NCBI RefSeq assembly: GCF_002304225.1
Contig: NZ_NSLB01000002.1
Coordinates: forward strand, 496,001-560,000
Length of the DNA: 64,000 nucleotides
DNA from: Pseudomonas sp. HAR-UPW-AIA-41
GTDB taxonomy: Bacteria; Pseudomonadota; Gammaproteobacteria; Pseudomonadales; Pseudomonadaceae
Direction of reading: 5' to 3'
The notes beneath the pieces are model-generated. The model was not told the DNA's origin. It was given only the letters and a program-made list of their open reading frames with translations, and did no database searches. Below, piece by piece: positions 47,270 to 56,522 of the stretch (position 1 is its first letter; every line of letters begins with the position of its first letter). A program made the position numbers and the translations under genes.

Positions 47270-47743
47270 ATCGCGATCACCTCTGCAGGACCGCTGTCCG
47301 GGGCACCACGGCCACTCGGCAGCAGCTCATTGGACTGGATGGTGAAACGTCCCAAGGGCGCTCCACCAGGGGAGGCCACCCACCGGATGTGCTATCCGGC
47401 CATGCACACAGAAGGCGAGAAAAACGCGCCACCTGTGATGCAGGTTTCGGCGGTCTAGCTTTGTTAATAACGCATTAATGATGAAGAAAAAACGTCTTTT
47501 TCAGGCCCGCCGGCTTTTTTTCATCAGCTGACCGATAGCGCTTGGCGGCGCCCCCTTGCGTCGTTAAAGTCGGAAGTCCTCCCCGCTGTAATGCCACCTT
47601 CAAAGTCCCGCTTCCCCCTTCTCCGCAGACGCCCTGACGCACAGTCCCCGCTACCGCCAGCCGGAATCACCAATCGGCTTCATAGGTGGAGTCCATCCCC
47701 CGGCCACCACTACAATCGCCACTCGTCCAGAGGAGACCGACTG
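47270..47743. other. 474-base divergent spacer, no gene seen
   Basis: Lies between the PhoH gene and yaaA. It holds several inverted repeats: CCGGAT-GTGCT-ATCCGG (47383-47399), TTAAT-N5-ATTAA (47464-47478), and an imperfect AT-rich arm pair GATGAAGAAAAAA (47480-47492) / TTTTTTTCATC (47515-47525). The AT-rich part (47455-47525) stands out in this GC-rich sequence and probably includes the promoter of the PhoH gene. No ORF with coding character. Confidence 0.5.
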
Positions 47744-48523
47744 ATGCTGCTGGTGATTTCCCCCGCCAAGACGCTTGACTACGACACCCCGCCGGTAACA
47801 CCGCGCTTTACCCTGCCAGCGCACCTGGGACAGGCCAGCGAACTGATCGAGCGCCTGCGCGAACTGAGCCCGGCGCAGATCAGTGAACTGATGGACCTGT
47901 CCGACAAGCTCGCCGGCCTCAACGCTGCCCGTTATGGCAGCTGGACTCCGGAGTTCACCCCGGCCAACGCCAAGCAGGCGCTGCTGGCCTTCAAGGGCGA
48001 TGTGTACACCGGCCTCAACGCCGAGGATTTCAACGAGGCGGACTTCGACTTTGCCCAGCGCCACCTGCGCATGCTCTCCGGCCTCTACGGTGTGCTGCGG
48101 CCACTGGACCTGATGCAACCCTACCGGCTGGAAATGGGCACCAAGCTGAGCAACGCCCGCGGCAAGAACCTCTACGAATTCTGGGGCGAGCGCATCAGCC
48201 AGTGGCTTAACGAAGCCATGGCCGAGCAGGGTGACAACATCCTGCTCAACCTCGCCTCCAACGAGTACTTCTCGGCGGTCAAGCGCAAGACCCTCAACGC
48301 CCGGATAATCGATACCGAGTTCAAGGACCTGAAAAACGGCCAGTACAAGATCATCAGCTTCTATGCCAAGAAGGCCCGCGGCCTGATGGCCCGCTACGTG
48401 ATCAAGGAACGCCTGAGCAACCCCGATGACCTTAAGGCATTCGACTACCAGGGCTATCGCTACAGCGCCGAGCAGTCCAAGCCGGACAGCCTGGTCTTTC
48501 TGCGCGACCAGCCGCAGGACTGA
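47744..48523 (+). CDS. yaaA: YaaA family peroxide-stress protein
   Basis: 259-residue YaaA (DUF328) protein. In E. coli YaaA is induced by OxyR and limits intracellular free iron during hydrogen peroxide stress. Family blocks: [51 protein letters not shown], and [16 protein letters not shown] 47744 has AGGAG upstream; the open frame to 47591 is in the spacer. No OxyR-type site was identified. Confidence 0.94.
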   Translation: MLLVISPAKTLDYDTPPVTPRFTLPAHLGQASELIERLRELSPAQISELMDLSDKLAGLNAARYGSWTPEFTPANAKQALLAFKGDVYTGLNAEDFNEADFDFAQRHLRMLSGLYGVLRPLDLMQPYRLEMGTKLSNARGKNLYEFWGERISQWLNEAMAEQGDNILLNLASNEYFSAVKRKTLNARIIDTEFKDLKNGQYKIISFYAKKARGLMARYVIKERLSNPDDLKAFDYQGYRYSAEQSKPDSLVFLRDQPQD

Positions 48524-48615
48524 CAGGCTGTTGGCCTTGCCGGCCAGTACAACCGCCGATCCGCCCGTTAGGATGCAGCCGTACGATCAGCGCCTCTCTC
48601 AGACAAGGAGTTCCC

Positions 48616-49452
48616 ATGAGTCAGCCCGTCGCCTTTATCACCGGATGCTCCAGCGGCATCGGCCGCGCACTCGCCGATGCCTTTCAGGCCGCGGGTTACC
48701 GCGTGTGGGCCTGCGCGCGCAAGGCGCAGGATCTGGCCACGCTCAGCGCCGCCGGTTTTGTCGCGGTTGAGCTGGACGTCAACGATGCCGCTGCCGTACA
48801 GCGCGCCAGCGCACGGCTGGAGCAGGAGGTCGGACGCCTGGATGTGCTGATCAACAATGCCGGCTACGGCGCCATGGGCCCGCTGCTGGACGGCGGCGCC
48901 GAGGCCCTGCGCCGGCAGTTCGAAACCAATGTCTTCAGCCTCATCGAACTGACCCGCGCCTGCTTCCCATTGCTGCGCGCCAGTCGTGGCCTGGTGGTGA
49001 ATATCGGCAGTGTCTCGGGCGTCATGGTCACCCCATTCGCCGGTGCCTATTGCGCCTCCAAGGCTGCGGTGCACGCTCTCTCCGACGCCCTGCGCATGGA
49101 GCTAGCGCCCTTTGCCATCGAAGTGATGGAGGTGCAGCCGGGTGCCATCGCATCCAGTTTCGGCAGCAACGCCAGCCGCGAAGCCGAAGCGCTGATCGCC
49201 GAAAGCTCGGCCTGGTGGCCGCTGCGCGAGGGCATCCGCGCCCGCGCCAATGCCTCACAGGACCATCCGACTCCTGCAAGCGAGTTCGCCGCCGTACTGC
49301 TGGCCGCCGTGCAACAACGCAAGCGCCCGCGCCTGCTGCGCATCGGCAATGGCAGCCGGGCCTTGCCGCTACTGACCGCCCTGTTGCCCAAGGCACTGCT
49401 GGAGAAGGTGCTGATGAAACGCTTCGGCCTCAACCGGCAGCTGGCGCCATGA
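48616..49452 (+). CDS. Short-chain dehydrogenase/reductase
   Basis: 278-residue classical SDR. Cofactor loop TGCSSGIG (9-16), NNAGYGAMGP, and the catalytic set with serine in NIGSVSG and Y/K in YCASKAAV. AAGGAG lies before ATG 48616. Substrate unknown. The stop overlaps the start of the next gene as ATGA, so the two are coupled. Confidence 0.9.
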   Translation: MSQPVAFITGCSSGIGRALADAFQAAGYRVWACARKAQDLATLSAAGFVAVELDVNDAAAVQRASARLEQEVGRLDVLINNAGYGAMGPLLDGGAEALRRQFETNVFSLIELTRACFPLLRASRGLVVNIGSVSGVMVTPFAGAYCASKAAVHALSDALRMELAPFAIEVMEVQPGAIASSFGSNASREAEALIAESSAWWPLREGIRARANASQDHPTPASEFAAVLLAAVQQRKRPRLLRIGNGSRALPLLTALLPKALLEKVLMKRFGLNRQLAP

Positions 49453-49841
49453 ACAGCGCTCCCCTCGCCCTGCGCTACTACGCCGGCGGCGCCGTGCTCG
49501 CCGTCATGCTGCTCAATCTGCTGGTGCGCGCGCTGCTCAAGCTCGGCGGCGTCAGCGCCACCCTGCTGGTGGCCACACTGGTGGCACTGGGAGTCAGCCT
49601 GATCTTCGCCCGCCGGGAGAAGCGCCTTCCGACACTGGCCGAGCGCTGGCGTCTGGTCGGCCTTTACGGTCTGATTCTGGGGTTGCTCTACCTCGGCCTG
49701 TTCGGCCTGATGATGCTAAAGGACGAACCGGGCCACATGGGCCAGCTGCTGTTTGTCCTGCACGCCCTGAGCTATCCGACCCTGCTGGCGCTGTGCTTCA
49801 CGCCCAGGCTGATCCGCCACTGGCTGCCTCAGACCGGCTGA
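49449..49841 (+). CDS. Small integral membrane protein coupled to the SDR
   Basis: 130 residues with four probable membrane spans (about 9-27, 34-52, 67-88 and 97-115) and basic cytoplasmic loops (ARREKRLPTLAERWR). No family recognised. Starts inside the SDR stop (ATGA). Its 3' end overlaps the convergent DMT exporter gene by 13 bases (49829-49841). Confidence 0.75.
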   Translation: MNSAPLALRYYAGGAVLAVMLLNLLVRALLKLGGVSATLLVATLVALGVSLIFARREKRLPTLAERWRLVGLYGLILGLLYLGLFGLMMLKDEPGHMGQLLFVLHALSYPTLLALCFTPRLIRHWLPQTG

Positions 49842-50728
49842 GCAGTTTTGACCAGCGGTGTACGCGGCTTGCGGAACACCAGCCAGTTGCCCAGCATCAC
49901 CAGCACGAGACCGGTCAACGCCGGCGCCGTCCACTGATAGCCCTCCAGCCAGGCCGAGATATTCAGCGCCACCAGCGGAAACAGCACCGTGCAATAGGCC
50001 GCCTTCTCCGGCCCGAGGCGACCGACCAGCGTCAGGTAAGCGGTAAAGCCGATCACCGAGCCGGGAATGGCCAGGTAGAGCAAGGCCCCGACATAACGCA
50101 GGCTGCCGTCGAAGACAAAGGGCACGCCCTGCACGAGGCAATAGCCTGCCAGCAGCAGAGCGCCATAGAGCATGCCGTAGGCGTTGGTACTCAGCGGTCG
50201 CCAGCCGGCTTTCTGCTGCAGGCTGGAAAGCAGATTGCCGACGGAAAAACTCAAGGTGCCAAGCAAAGCCAACCCGAGCCCCAGCCAGGTCTGAGGCGAG
50301 GCGTCATGGCCGATCAGTTCCGGCCAGAACAGCAAGGCCAGGCCGAGCAGACCACAGCCCCCGCCCGCGAGCACATTGAGCGCCAGGCGCTGGCCGAAAA
50401 AAAGGCGGGCATTCAGCGCATTCCACAGGGTGGCGGTGGAAAACACCACGGCGATCAGGCCGCTGGGGATCCACTGACTGGCATGGTAGAAACAGACAAA
50501 GTTGACACAGAACAGGCACAAGCCCTGCGCCAGACACAGGCCCTGTGCGCGCCGGTCGAGACGTTGCAGGCGCCCACTGACGAGCAGACCGGCAAACAGC
50601 ACCAGTGCGGCCAGGGCGAAGCGGTAGACGATCGACACCTCCGGCGGCACCAGCCCCAATTGCCAGGTGATGGCGATCCAGGTGGTGCCCCAGATCAGCA
50701 CGGTCAGCAGGTAGAGAAACAGATTCAT
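49829..50728 (-). CDS. EamA/DMT-family transporter
   Basis: 299-residue ten-span transporter with two EamA repeats; the first ends near residue 140 and the second starts at SPQTWLGLGLALLGTLSFS. Typical opening: LYLLTVLIWGTTWIAI. Members export amino acids or other metabolites; the substrate is unknown. It diverges from the AraC regulator, which often controls such a neighbour. Confidence 0.88.
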   Translation of the reverse strand: MNLFLYLLTVLIWGTTWIAITWQLGLVPPEVSIVYRFALAALVLFAGLLVSGRLQRLDRRAQGLCLAQGLCLFCVNFVCFYHASQWIPSGLIAVVFSTATLWNALNARLFFGQRLALNVLAGGGCGLLGLALLFWPELIGHDASPQTWLGLGLALLGTLSFSVGNLLSSLQQKAGWRPLSTNAYGMLYGALLLAGYCLVQGVPFVFDGSLRYVGALLYLAIPGSVIGFTAYLTLVGRLGPEKAAYCTVLFPLVALNISAWLEGYQWTAPALTGLVLVMLGNWLVFRKPRTPLVKTAQPV

Positions 50729-50867
50729 GCAGGCCTCCTCAGAGCCTTAAGTGTCTCGCCTGCCGCCGGGCGACGTTTGCACAATCTTGCGCATTTGCAT
50801 GCCGGAGACTGGGAGCCGGCGGCGCCTAGGGTTAGCATGCAAGCCAGTCTCTTTCGGGCAGGCCGGC

Positions 50868-51740
50868 ATGAGTCAGTCACTGCAACACCAGGTCTTTCAG
50901 GCGCTCCGCCGCTCACGCGCGCAACTGGAGCGCTGCGTACAGCTGGCCGACGGAATGGCACTGGCGCAGTGGCGCAATGCCCATGACGCCACCCAGTACA
51001 ACGCGCCCGGACACCACACCTTTGGCTGTTATCTGGAAGGCGGCTACGGCACCTTTCGCCGCGACCTGCCACAACTCAAAGGCGCGCCGCAGCGGTTGTG
51101 CATCCTGCCGGCCGAGCACCAGTCGGCCTGGGTGGTGAACGGCGAACTGCGCTTTGTCCACCTGTATGTGAGCCCGCAGCCGTTTGCCCTCGGCGCCGTG
51201 CAGTTGCTCGACCGCGAGCCGCGCGAACTGCAGCTGCAGGAACGCACCTTTATCGAAGACCCACAGCAGGCCAGCCGTTTTCGCCAGCTGGCACTGCTCG
51301 ACTGGCAGGAACCGGGCGAGCGCCTGCTGTGCAGCAGCCTCGGTCAGGCCATCCTCGATCAGGCACTACTGACCCAGGTCGGCCGCAAAGACGGACTGCA
51401 GCTCAAAGGGGGGCTGGCGCCACAGACGCGACGCCGTTTGCAGGAATATATCGAGGCACATCTGGAAAAGCCGCTGGGGCTAACCGAGCTGGCCGAGCAG
51501 GCAGCGCTGTCGGGCTATCACTTCGCCCGCATGTTTACCGTCAGCTTCGGTCTGCCGCCGCACCGCTACGTGCTAATGCGCCGCCTGCAGCGGGCGACCG
51601 AACTGCTGGCCGGCAGCGCTCTGGAACTGGGTGATATTGCCCTGACCTGTGGCTTTGCCAGTGCCAGTCACTTCAGCAACCGCTTCCGTCAGCACTTCGG
51701 TGCAACACCGAGCCAGTACCGCGCCGCCAGGCGGGACTAA
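50868..51740 (+). CDS. AraC-family transcriptional regulator
   Basis: 290 residues. N-terminal cupin-like sensing domain (HHTFGCYLEGGYGTFR) and a C-terminal AraC DNA-binding domain with two helix-turn-helix units (about 190-285: LTELAEQAALSGYHFARMF and LGDIALTCGFASASHFSNRF). ATG 50868 (MSQSLQHQ) is the plausible start; the frame extends to 50751 through the promoter region. It diverges from the DMT exporter gene, a common regulator-target arrangement. An inverted repeat TTGCATGC (50795-50802) / GCATGCAA (50835-50842) lies in the spacer. Confidence 0.87.
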   Translation: MSQSLQHQVFQALRRSRAQLERCVQLADGMALAQWRNAHDATQYNAPGHHTFGCYLEGGYGTFRRDLPQLKGAPQRLCILPAEHQSAWVVNGELRFVHLYVSPQPFALGAVQLLDREPRELQLQERTFIEDPQQASRFRQLALLDWQEPGERLLCSSLGQAILDQALLTQVGRKDGLQLKGGLAPQTRRRLQEYIEAHLEKPLGLTELAEQAALSGYHFARMFTVSFGLPPHRYVLMRRLQRATELLAGSALELGDIALTCGFASASHFSNRFRQHFGATPSQYRAARRD

Positions 51741-51758
51741 GCCACTAGAGAGAGCGGC

Positions 51759-52247
51759 TCAGAGCTTGTCCAGCGCACCTTCAATGGCTTGCAGCAGCGC
51801 GGCATCATCAGGCGCCGTGCGCGGCGAAAAGCGCGCCAGCACGCGGCCATCCGGCCCCAGCAAAAACTTCTCGAAGTTCCAGGTGATATCACCGGGAAAC
51901 TCGGCGCCCTCACCGGCCAGCAGGGTGTAGAGCTGGTGGCGCTCCGGACCGTTGACCTCGAGCTTGGCGCTCATGGGGAAGGTCACGCCGTAATTCAGGC
52001 TACAGAACTGGGCGATCTCCGCTTCGCTGCCAGGCTCCTGCCCGGCAAACTGATTGCACGGCAGCCCCAGCACGCTGAAACCACGGGCACGGTAGCGCTG
52101 GTAGAGCGCTTCCAGACCGGTGTACTGCGGGGTCAGACCACACTTGGAGGCCACGTTGACCACCAGTACCACCTGACCTGCCAGCGGAGCCAGCGGCAGC
52201 TCCTGGCCATCCAGGCCTTGCAGGATCAGTTCATGAAACATGCTCAT
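51759..52247 (-). CDS. Glutathione-peroxidase family protein (cysteine type)
   Basis: 162-residue thiol peroxidase of the glutathione peroxidase family with the peroxidatic cysteine C36 (VASKCGLTPQY), GLPCNQFAGQEPG with a second cysteine, and WNFEKFLLGPDG. Having Cys rather than selenocysteine, it probably uses thioredoxin as reductant, as in BtuE-type enzymes. It lies downstream of slyD on the same strand, separated by a terminator. Confidence 0.92.
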   Translation of the reverse strand: MSMFHELILQGLDGQELPLAPLAGQVVLVVNVASKCGLTPQYTGLEALYQRYRARGFSVLGLPCNQFAGQEPGSEAEIAQFCSLNYGVTFPMSAKLEVNGPERHQLYTLLAGEGAEFPGDITWNFEKFLLGPDGRVLARFSPRTAPDDAALLQAIEGALDKL

Positions 52248-52277
52248 GAGTCACTCCTTGTGAAAACAACCGGGACG

Positions 52278-52304
52278 GAAAAGGCGCCCAGCGGGCGCCT
52301 TTTC
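52278..52304 (-). terminator. Terminator after slyD
   Basis: Perfect 12-bp stem GAAAAGGCGCCC / GGGCGCCTTTTC with a 3-base loop, 29 bases beyond the slyD stop on the minus strand, T-run within the stem end. Confidence 0.85.
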
Positions 52305-52332
52305 TTATCAGCCTAGCAAAAGGCCAAACCCA

Positions 52333-52818
52333 TCAGTGGTGGTGACCACCTTCGCCATGGATGTGGCCATGGGCGATTTCTTCGGCACTGGCTTCACGCA
52401 CGGCAACAACCTTGACCTTGAAGTTCAGGCGCTGACCCGCCAGGGGGTGGTTGCCGTCGACAGTCACGTCGTCGCCTTCCAGATCACGGATGGTCACGAT
52501 CTGCATGCCGCCATCCGGGCCGGAGGCATGGAACTGCATGCCGATTTCCAGCTCATCCACGCCTTCGAACATGCTGCGGTTGAGCACGGCAACCAGCTCG
52601 GCGCTGTACTCGCCGTAGGCTTCTTCCGGCTCAACGGCCACGTCCAGCTCATCGCCAACCTGCTTGCCTTCCAGCGCCTTCTCCAGACCGGCGATGATGT
52701 TGCGGGCACCGTGCAGGTACACCAGCGGCGCGCCACCAGCGGAGCTGTCGATCACCTCACCGGCATCGTTGGTCAGGGTATAGTCGATGGAAACCGCCTT
52801 GTTGGCCGCAATCTGCAT
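52333..52818 (-). CDS. slyD: SlyD-type FKBP peptidyl-prolyl isomerase
   Basis: 161-residue FKBP with an inserted chaperone flap and a histidine-rich metal-binding tail (AHGHIHGEGGHHH). Opens IAANKAVSIDYTLTNDAGEVIDSS, with PLVYLHGARNIIAGLEKALEGK in the FKBP core. SlyD assists folding and, in E. coli, nickel delivery. Divergent from the DUF3565 gene with only 2 bases between the annotated starts, so its leader overlaps that gene. Confidence 0.94.
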   Translation of the reverse strand: MQIAANKAVSIDYTLTNDAGEVIDSSAGGAPLVYLHGARNIIAGLEKALEGKQVGDELDVAVEPEEAYGEYSAELVAVLNRSMFEGVDELEIGMQFHASGPDGGMQIVTIRDLEGDDVTVDGNHPLAGQRLNFKVKVVAVREASAEEIAHGHIHGEGGHHH

Positions 52819-52820
52819 GG

Positions 52821-53105
52821 TTGAAACCTTTGGATAGAGAAAAAAGAGCCCGCAGTGTAGCGCTGCGACCGGGCGAAAGCGACCCGAACACAGACGGACG
52901 GAAGCTCAGCCGGCTACTCGGCTGGCATCAGGATGAAGACGGCCACTGGGTAGCCGAGCTGTCTTGCGGGCATACTCAGCACCAGCGCCATCAGCCGCCC
53001 TGGCAGAACCGCGCCTGGGTTCTGGACGCCCAGCAACGCCAGGCCAGTATCGGCCAGCCCTTTGCCTGCGGCTGGTGCGCCCAATCATCTGACAAGGAGG
53101 CCTGA
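52821..53105 (+). CDS. DUF3565-like small protein (start uncertain)
   Basis: Up to 94 residues. The conserved part is [32 protein letters not shown] followed by CGWC (read in parts); cysteines and histidines (SCGHTQH, CGWC) suggest a metal site. DUF3565 proteins usually begin just before the GWHQDEDG block, so the first 25-30 residues here may not be translated, but I see no good start nearer (TTG 52821 and TTG 52830 are possible). Its stop shares a base with the ackA start (TGATG), so it is probably coupled to ackA. Function unknown. Confidence 0.65.
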   Translation: MKPLDREKRARSVALRPGESDPNTDGRKLSRLLGWHQDEDGHWVAELSCGHTQHQRHQPPWQNRAWVLDAQQRQASIGQPFACGWCAQSSDKEA

Positions 53106-54292
53106 TGGCCAGTCGCAATATTCTGGTAATCAACTGCGGCAGCTCGTCGATCAAGTTTGCCCTGATCAATGAGGACCACGGCACAGCCACCCTGCAGGGG
53201 CTGGCCGAACGTCTCGGCAGCCCCGAAGCCGAGCTGCGCTGGCAGCAAGGCGATGCCAAGGACAGCCTGATGATTCCCGGCGCCGACCACCGGACCGCCC
53301 TCGCCCAACTGCTGCCACGGGTGCAACAGGCCGCGGGAGGCGCCCTGCATGGCATTGGCCACCGCGTGGTACACGGCGGCGAGCAGTTCACCAGCGCCTG
53401 CCGCATCGATGGCGCGGTGCTTGAAGCCATCGGCAGCGCGGCCGTACTTGCGCCACTGCACAACCCGGCCAACCTGCAGGGAATCGAAGCGGCCCTGGCA
53501 GTGTTCCCCGAGCTACCGCAGGTGGCGGTCTTCGACACGGCCTTCCACCAGAGTCTGCCGGAACATGCCTTCCGCTATGCCCTGCCCGAGTCGCTGTACC
53601 GCGAACAGGGCATCCGCCGCTATGGTTTCCACGGCACCAGCCACCGCTACGTCAGCCAGCGCGCGGCCGAGATGGCCGGCCTGGCCTATGACGACAGCTG
53701 CTGGCTGGTGGCCCACCTCGGCAACGGCTGCTCGACCTGCGCAGTGGTCAACGGCCAGAGCCGCGACACCAGCATGGGCCTGACGCCGCTGGAAGGGCTG
53801 GTGATGGGCACCCGCAGCGGCGACGTCGACCCCAACCTGCATGGTCATCTGGCCCGCACGCTGGGCTGGGATCTGCCGCGCATCGACAAACTGCTCAATC
53901 ATGAAAGCGGCCTCAAGGGGCTTTCCGGCCTGTCCAACGACATGCGCAGCCTCGAGCAGGCCCGCGAGCAGGGACATGCCGGCGCGACCCTGGCCATCGA
54001 GGTGTTCTGCTACCGCCTGGCCAAATCGCTGGCGGCCATGGCCTGCGCCCTGCCACGTCTGGACGGCCTGCTGTTCACCGGCGGCATCGGTGAAAACTCG
54101 GCATTGATCCGCAGCAAGACGGTCGCCCACCTGCAACTGCTTAATCTGAGACTCGACCCGGATGCCAATGCCCGCTGCGTGCGCGGTGTCAGCGGCGCCA
54201 TTGAGGCCGAGGGCCACCCACGCATACTGGTGGTACCGACCAATGAGGAACGGCAGATCGCCCTCGACACCCTCGCCCTGCTGCCGAACTGA
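53105..54292 (+). CDS. ackA: Acetate kinase
   Basis: 395-residue ASKHA-fold kinase that interconverts acetate + ATP and acetyl phosphate. Signature blocks: [14 protein letters not shown] near the start, [40 protein letters not shown] with the catalytic histidine, HLGNGCS, and FTGGIGENS. Length matches E. coli AckA (400). GGAGG lies just upstream of ATG 53105. Followed 17 bases later by pta, an operon making the acetate/acetyl-CoA pathway. Confidence 0.97.
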   Translation: MASRNILVINCGSSSIKFALINEDHGTATLQGLAERLGSPEAELRWQQGDAKDSLMIPGADHRTALAQLLPRVQQAAGGALHGIGHRVVHGGEQFTSACRIDGAVLEAIGSAAVLAPLHNPANLQGIEAALAVFPELPQVAVFDTAFHQSLPEHAFRYALPESLYREQGIRRYGFHGTSHRYVSQRAAEMAGLAYDDSCWLVAHLGNGCSTCAVVNGQSRDTSMGLTPLEGLVMGTRSGDVDPNLHGHLARTLGWDLPRIDKLLNHESGLKGLSGLSNDMRSLEQAREQGHAGATLAIEVFCYRLAKSLAAMACALPRLDGLLFTGGIGENSALIRSKTVAHLQLLNLRLDPDANARCVRGVSGAIEAEGHPRILVVPTNEERQIALDTLALLPN

Positions 54293-54309
54293 AACGCCAA
54301 GGAGTTAGC

Positions 54310-56400
54310 GTGCATACCTTTTTCATCGCCCCCACCGGTTTCGGTGTCGGTCTGACGTCGATCAGCCTGGGGCTGATCCGCGCCCTGCAACAGGCCGGCC
54401 TGCGCGTCGGTTTCTACAAACCGGTGGCCCAGCTGCACCCTGGCGACTTGGGGCCTGAGCGCTCCAGCGAACTGGTGGCGCGCACCCATGGTCTGTGCGC
54501 ACCGGCACCGCTGCCGCTCAGCGAGGTCGAGCACATGCTCGGCGACGGCGAGCTGGATGAACTGCTGGAGAAAGTTGTCAGCCAGTTCCAACAGGTCGCC
54601 GCCGACAAGGATGTGGTTATCGTCGAAGGCATGGTGCCGACCCGCCAGGCCAGCTACGCCGCCCGGGTCAACGTGCATCTGGCGCGCAGCCTGGATGCCG
54701 AGATCATTCTGGTTTCCGCCCCCGAGCAGGAGACCCTGACCGAGCTGGCCGACCGCATCGAGATTCAGGCCCAGATGTTCGGCGGCCCCCAGGCCCCCAA
54801 GGTGCTGGGCGTGATTATCAACAAGGTGCGCCATGCCGGGGGCACCGAGGCCTTCGTGCAGGAGCTGCGCGAACACTCCTCGCTGCTCAAGAACGATGAC
54901 TTCCGCCTGCTCGGCTGCATTCCCTGGCAGGAGGCACTGAACGCGCCGCGCACCCGCGACGTCGCCGACCTGCTGCATGCCGAAGTACTCAACGCCGGCG
55001 ATTACGAACAGCGCCGGGTGGAGCGCATCGTGCTATGCGCACGGGCCGTGCCCAACAGTGTGCACCTGCTCAAGCCTGGCGTACTGGTGGTCACCCCCGG
55101 TGACCGGGACGACATCATCCTCGCCGCCAGCCTGGCCGCCATGAACGGCGTCCCTCTGGCCGGCCTGCTGCTGTGCAGCGACTTCCCGCCGGACCCACGG
55201 ATCATGGAGCTCTGCCGCGGCGCCCTGGCCAGTGGCCTGCCCGTGCTGACGGTAGCCACCGGCTCGTATGACACGGCCACCAACCTCAACCGGATGAACA
55301 AGGAAATCCCCATCGACGACCGCGAGCGGGCCGAACGGGTGACCGAGTTCGTCGCCAGCCAGGTCGACCTGCCCTGGCTGCGCAGCCGCTGCGGCACACC
55401 GCGCGAACTGCGCCTGTCACCGCCGGCATTCCGCTACCAGCTGGTACAACGTGCTCAGGCCGCCAATAAGCGCATCGTTCTGCCCGAAGGCAGCGAGCCG
55501 CGCACCGTACAGGCTGCTGCCATCTGTCAGGCGCGCGGCATTGCCCGCTGCGTGTTGCTGGCCAAGCCGGAAGATGTGCACAACGTGGCCAAGGCGCAGG
55601 GCATCGAACTGCCCGCCGGACTGGAAATCCTCGACCCGGACGTGATCCGCGGTCGCTATGTCGAACCCATGGTCGAGCTGCGCAAAGGCAAGGGCCTCAA
55701 CGCCCCCATGGCCAGCGCACAGCTGGAAGACACCGTGGTACTGGGCACGATGATGCTGGCACTCGATGAGGTGGACGGCCTGGTCTCCGGCGCCATCCAC
55801 ACCACGGCCAATACCATCCGCCCAGCCCTGCAGCTGATCAAGACCGCACCGGGCTACAACCTGGTGTCGTCGGTGTTCTTCATGCTGCTGCCAGAGCAGG
55901 TTCTGGTCTATGGCGACTGCGCCGTGAACCCCGACCCGAATGCCGAGGAGCTGGCGGAGATCGCCCTGCAGAGTGCGGCATCGGCCCAGGCCTTCGGCGT
56001 AACGCCGCGGGTGGCCATGATCAGCTACTCCACCGGCGACTCCGGCAGCGGAGAAGAAGTCGAGAAGGTGCGCAATGCGACGCGCATTGCCCGCGAGCGC
56101 AACCCAGCGCTGGCCATCGACGGCCCGCTGCAGTACGACGCGGCGGCCATCGAGAGCGTGGGTCGGCAAAAGGCGCCGAACAGTCCGGTGGCCGGCCGCG
56201 CCACGGTGTTCGTGTTCCCAGACCTGAACACCGGCAACACCACCTACAAGGCCGTGCAGCGCAGCGCCGAGTGCATCAGCGTCGGCCCCATGCTGCAAGG
56301 GCTGCGCAAACCCGTTAACGACTTGTCGCGGGGAGCGCTGGTGGACGATATCGTTTTCACCATTGCTCTGACGGCCATCCAGGCCGACAGCACACACTGA
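54310..56400 (+). CDS. pta: Phosphate acetyltransferase
   Basis: 696-residue long-form Pta that converts acetyl phosphate and CoA to acetyl-CoA. It has an N-terminal P-loop-like domain (FFIAPTGFGVGLTSISLG), a middle DRTGG domain, and the catalytic C-terminal domain starting about FRYQLVQRAQAANKRIVLPEGSEPRTVQAA. GTG 54310 is the start, with AAGGAG upstream. Length agrees with E. coli Pta (714). Confidence 0.96.
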   Translation: MHTFFIAPTGFGVGLTSISLGLIRALQQAGLRVGFYKPVAQLHPGDLGPERSSELVARTHGLCAPAPLPLSEVEHMLGDGELDELLEKVVSQFQQVAADKDVVIVEGMVPTRQASYAARVNVHLARSLDAEIILVSAPEQETLTELADRIEIQAQMFGGPQAPKVLGVIINKVRHAGGTEAFVQELREHSSLLKNDDFRLLGCIPWQEALNAPRTRDVADLLHAEVLNAGDYEQRRVERIVLCARAVPNSVHLLKPGVLVVTPGDRDDIILAASLAAMNGVPLAGLLLCSDFPPDPRIMELCRGALASGLPVLTVATGSYDTATNLNRMNKEIPIDDRERAERVTEFVASQVDLPWLRSRCGTPRELRLSPPAFRYQLVQRAQAANKRIVLPEGSEPRTVQAAAICQARGIARCVLLAKPEDVHNVAKAQGIELPAGLEILDPDVIRGRYVEPMVELRKGKGLNAPMASAQLEDTVVLGTMMLALDEVDGLVSGAIHTTANTIRPALQLIKTAPGYNLVSSVFFMLLPEQVLVYGDCAVNPDPNAEELAEIALQSAASAQAFGVTPRVAMISYSTGDSGSGEEVEKVRNATRIARERNPALAIDGPLQYDAAAIESVGRQKAPNSPVAGRATVFVFPDLNTGNTTYKAVQRSAECISVGPMLQGLRKPVNDLSRGALVDDIVFTIALTAIQADSTH

Positions 56401-56522
56401 AATGCTCCGCCGACCGCCAAGTCACGCAGGCGGCGGGGCTTACAGCTCAGTGCACAACTGTTAACCTAACCATTCAAGACTCCGGCAACACCGCCTCAGC
56501 CACTTGGAGACCTGTTTCACTC

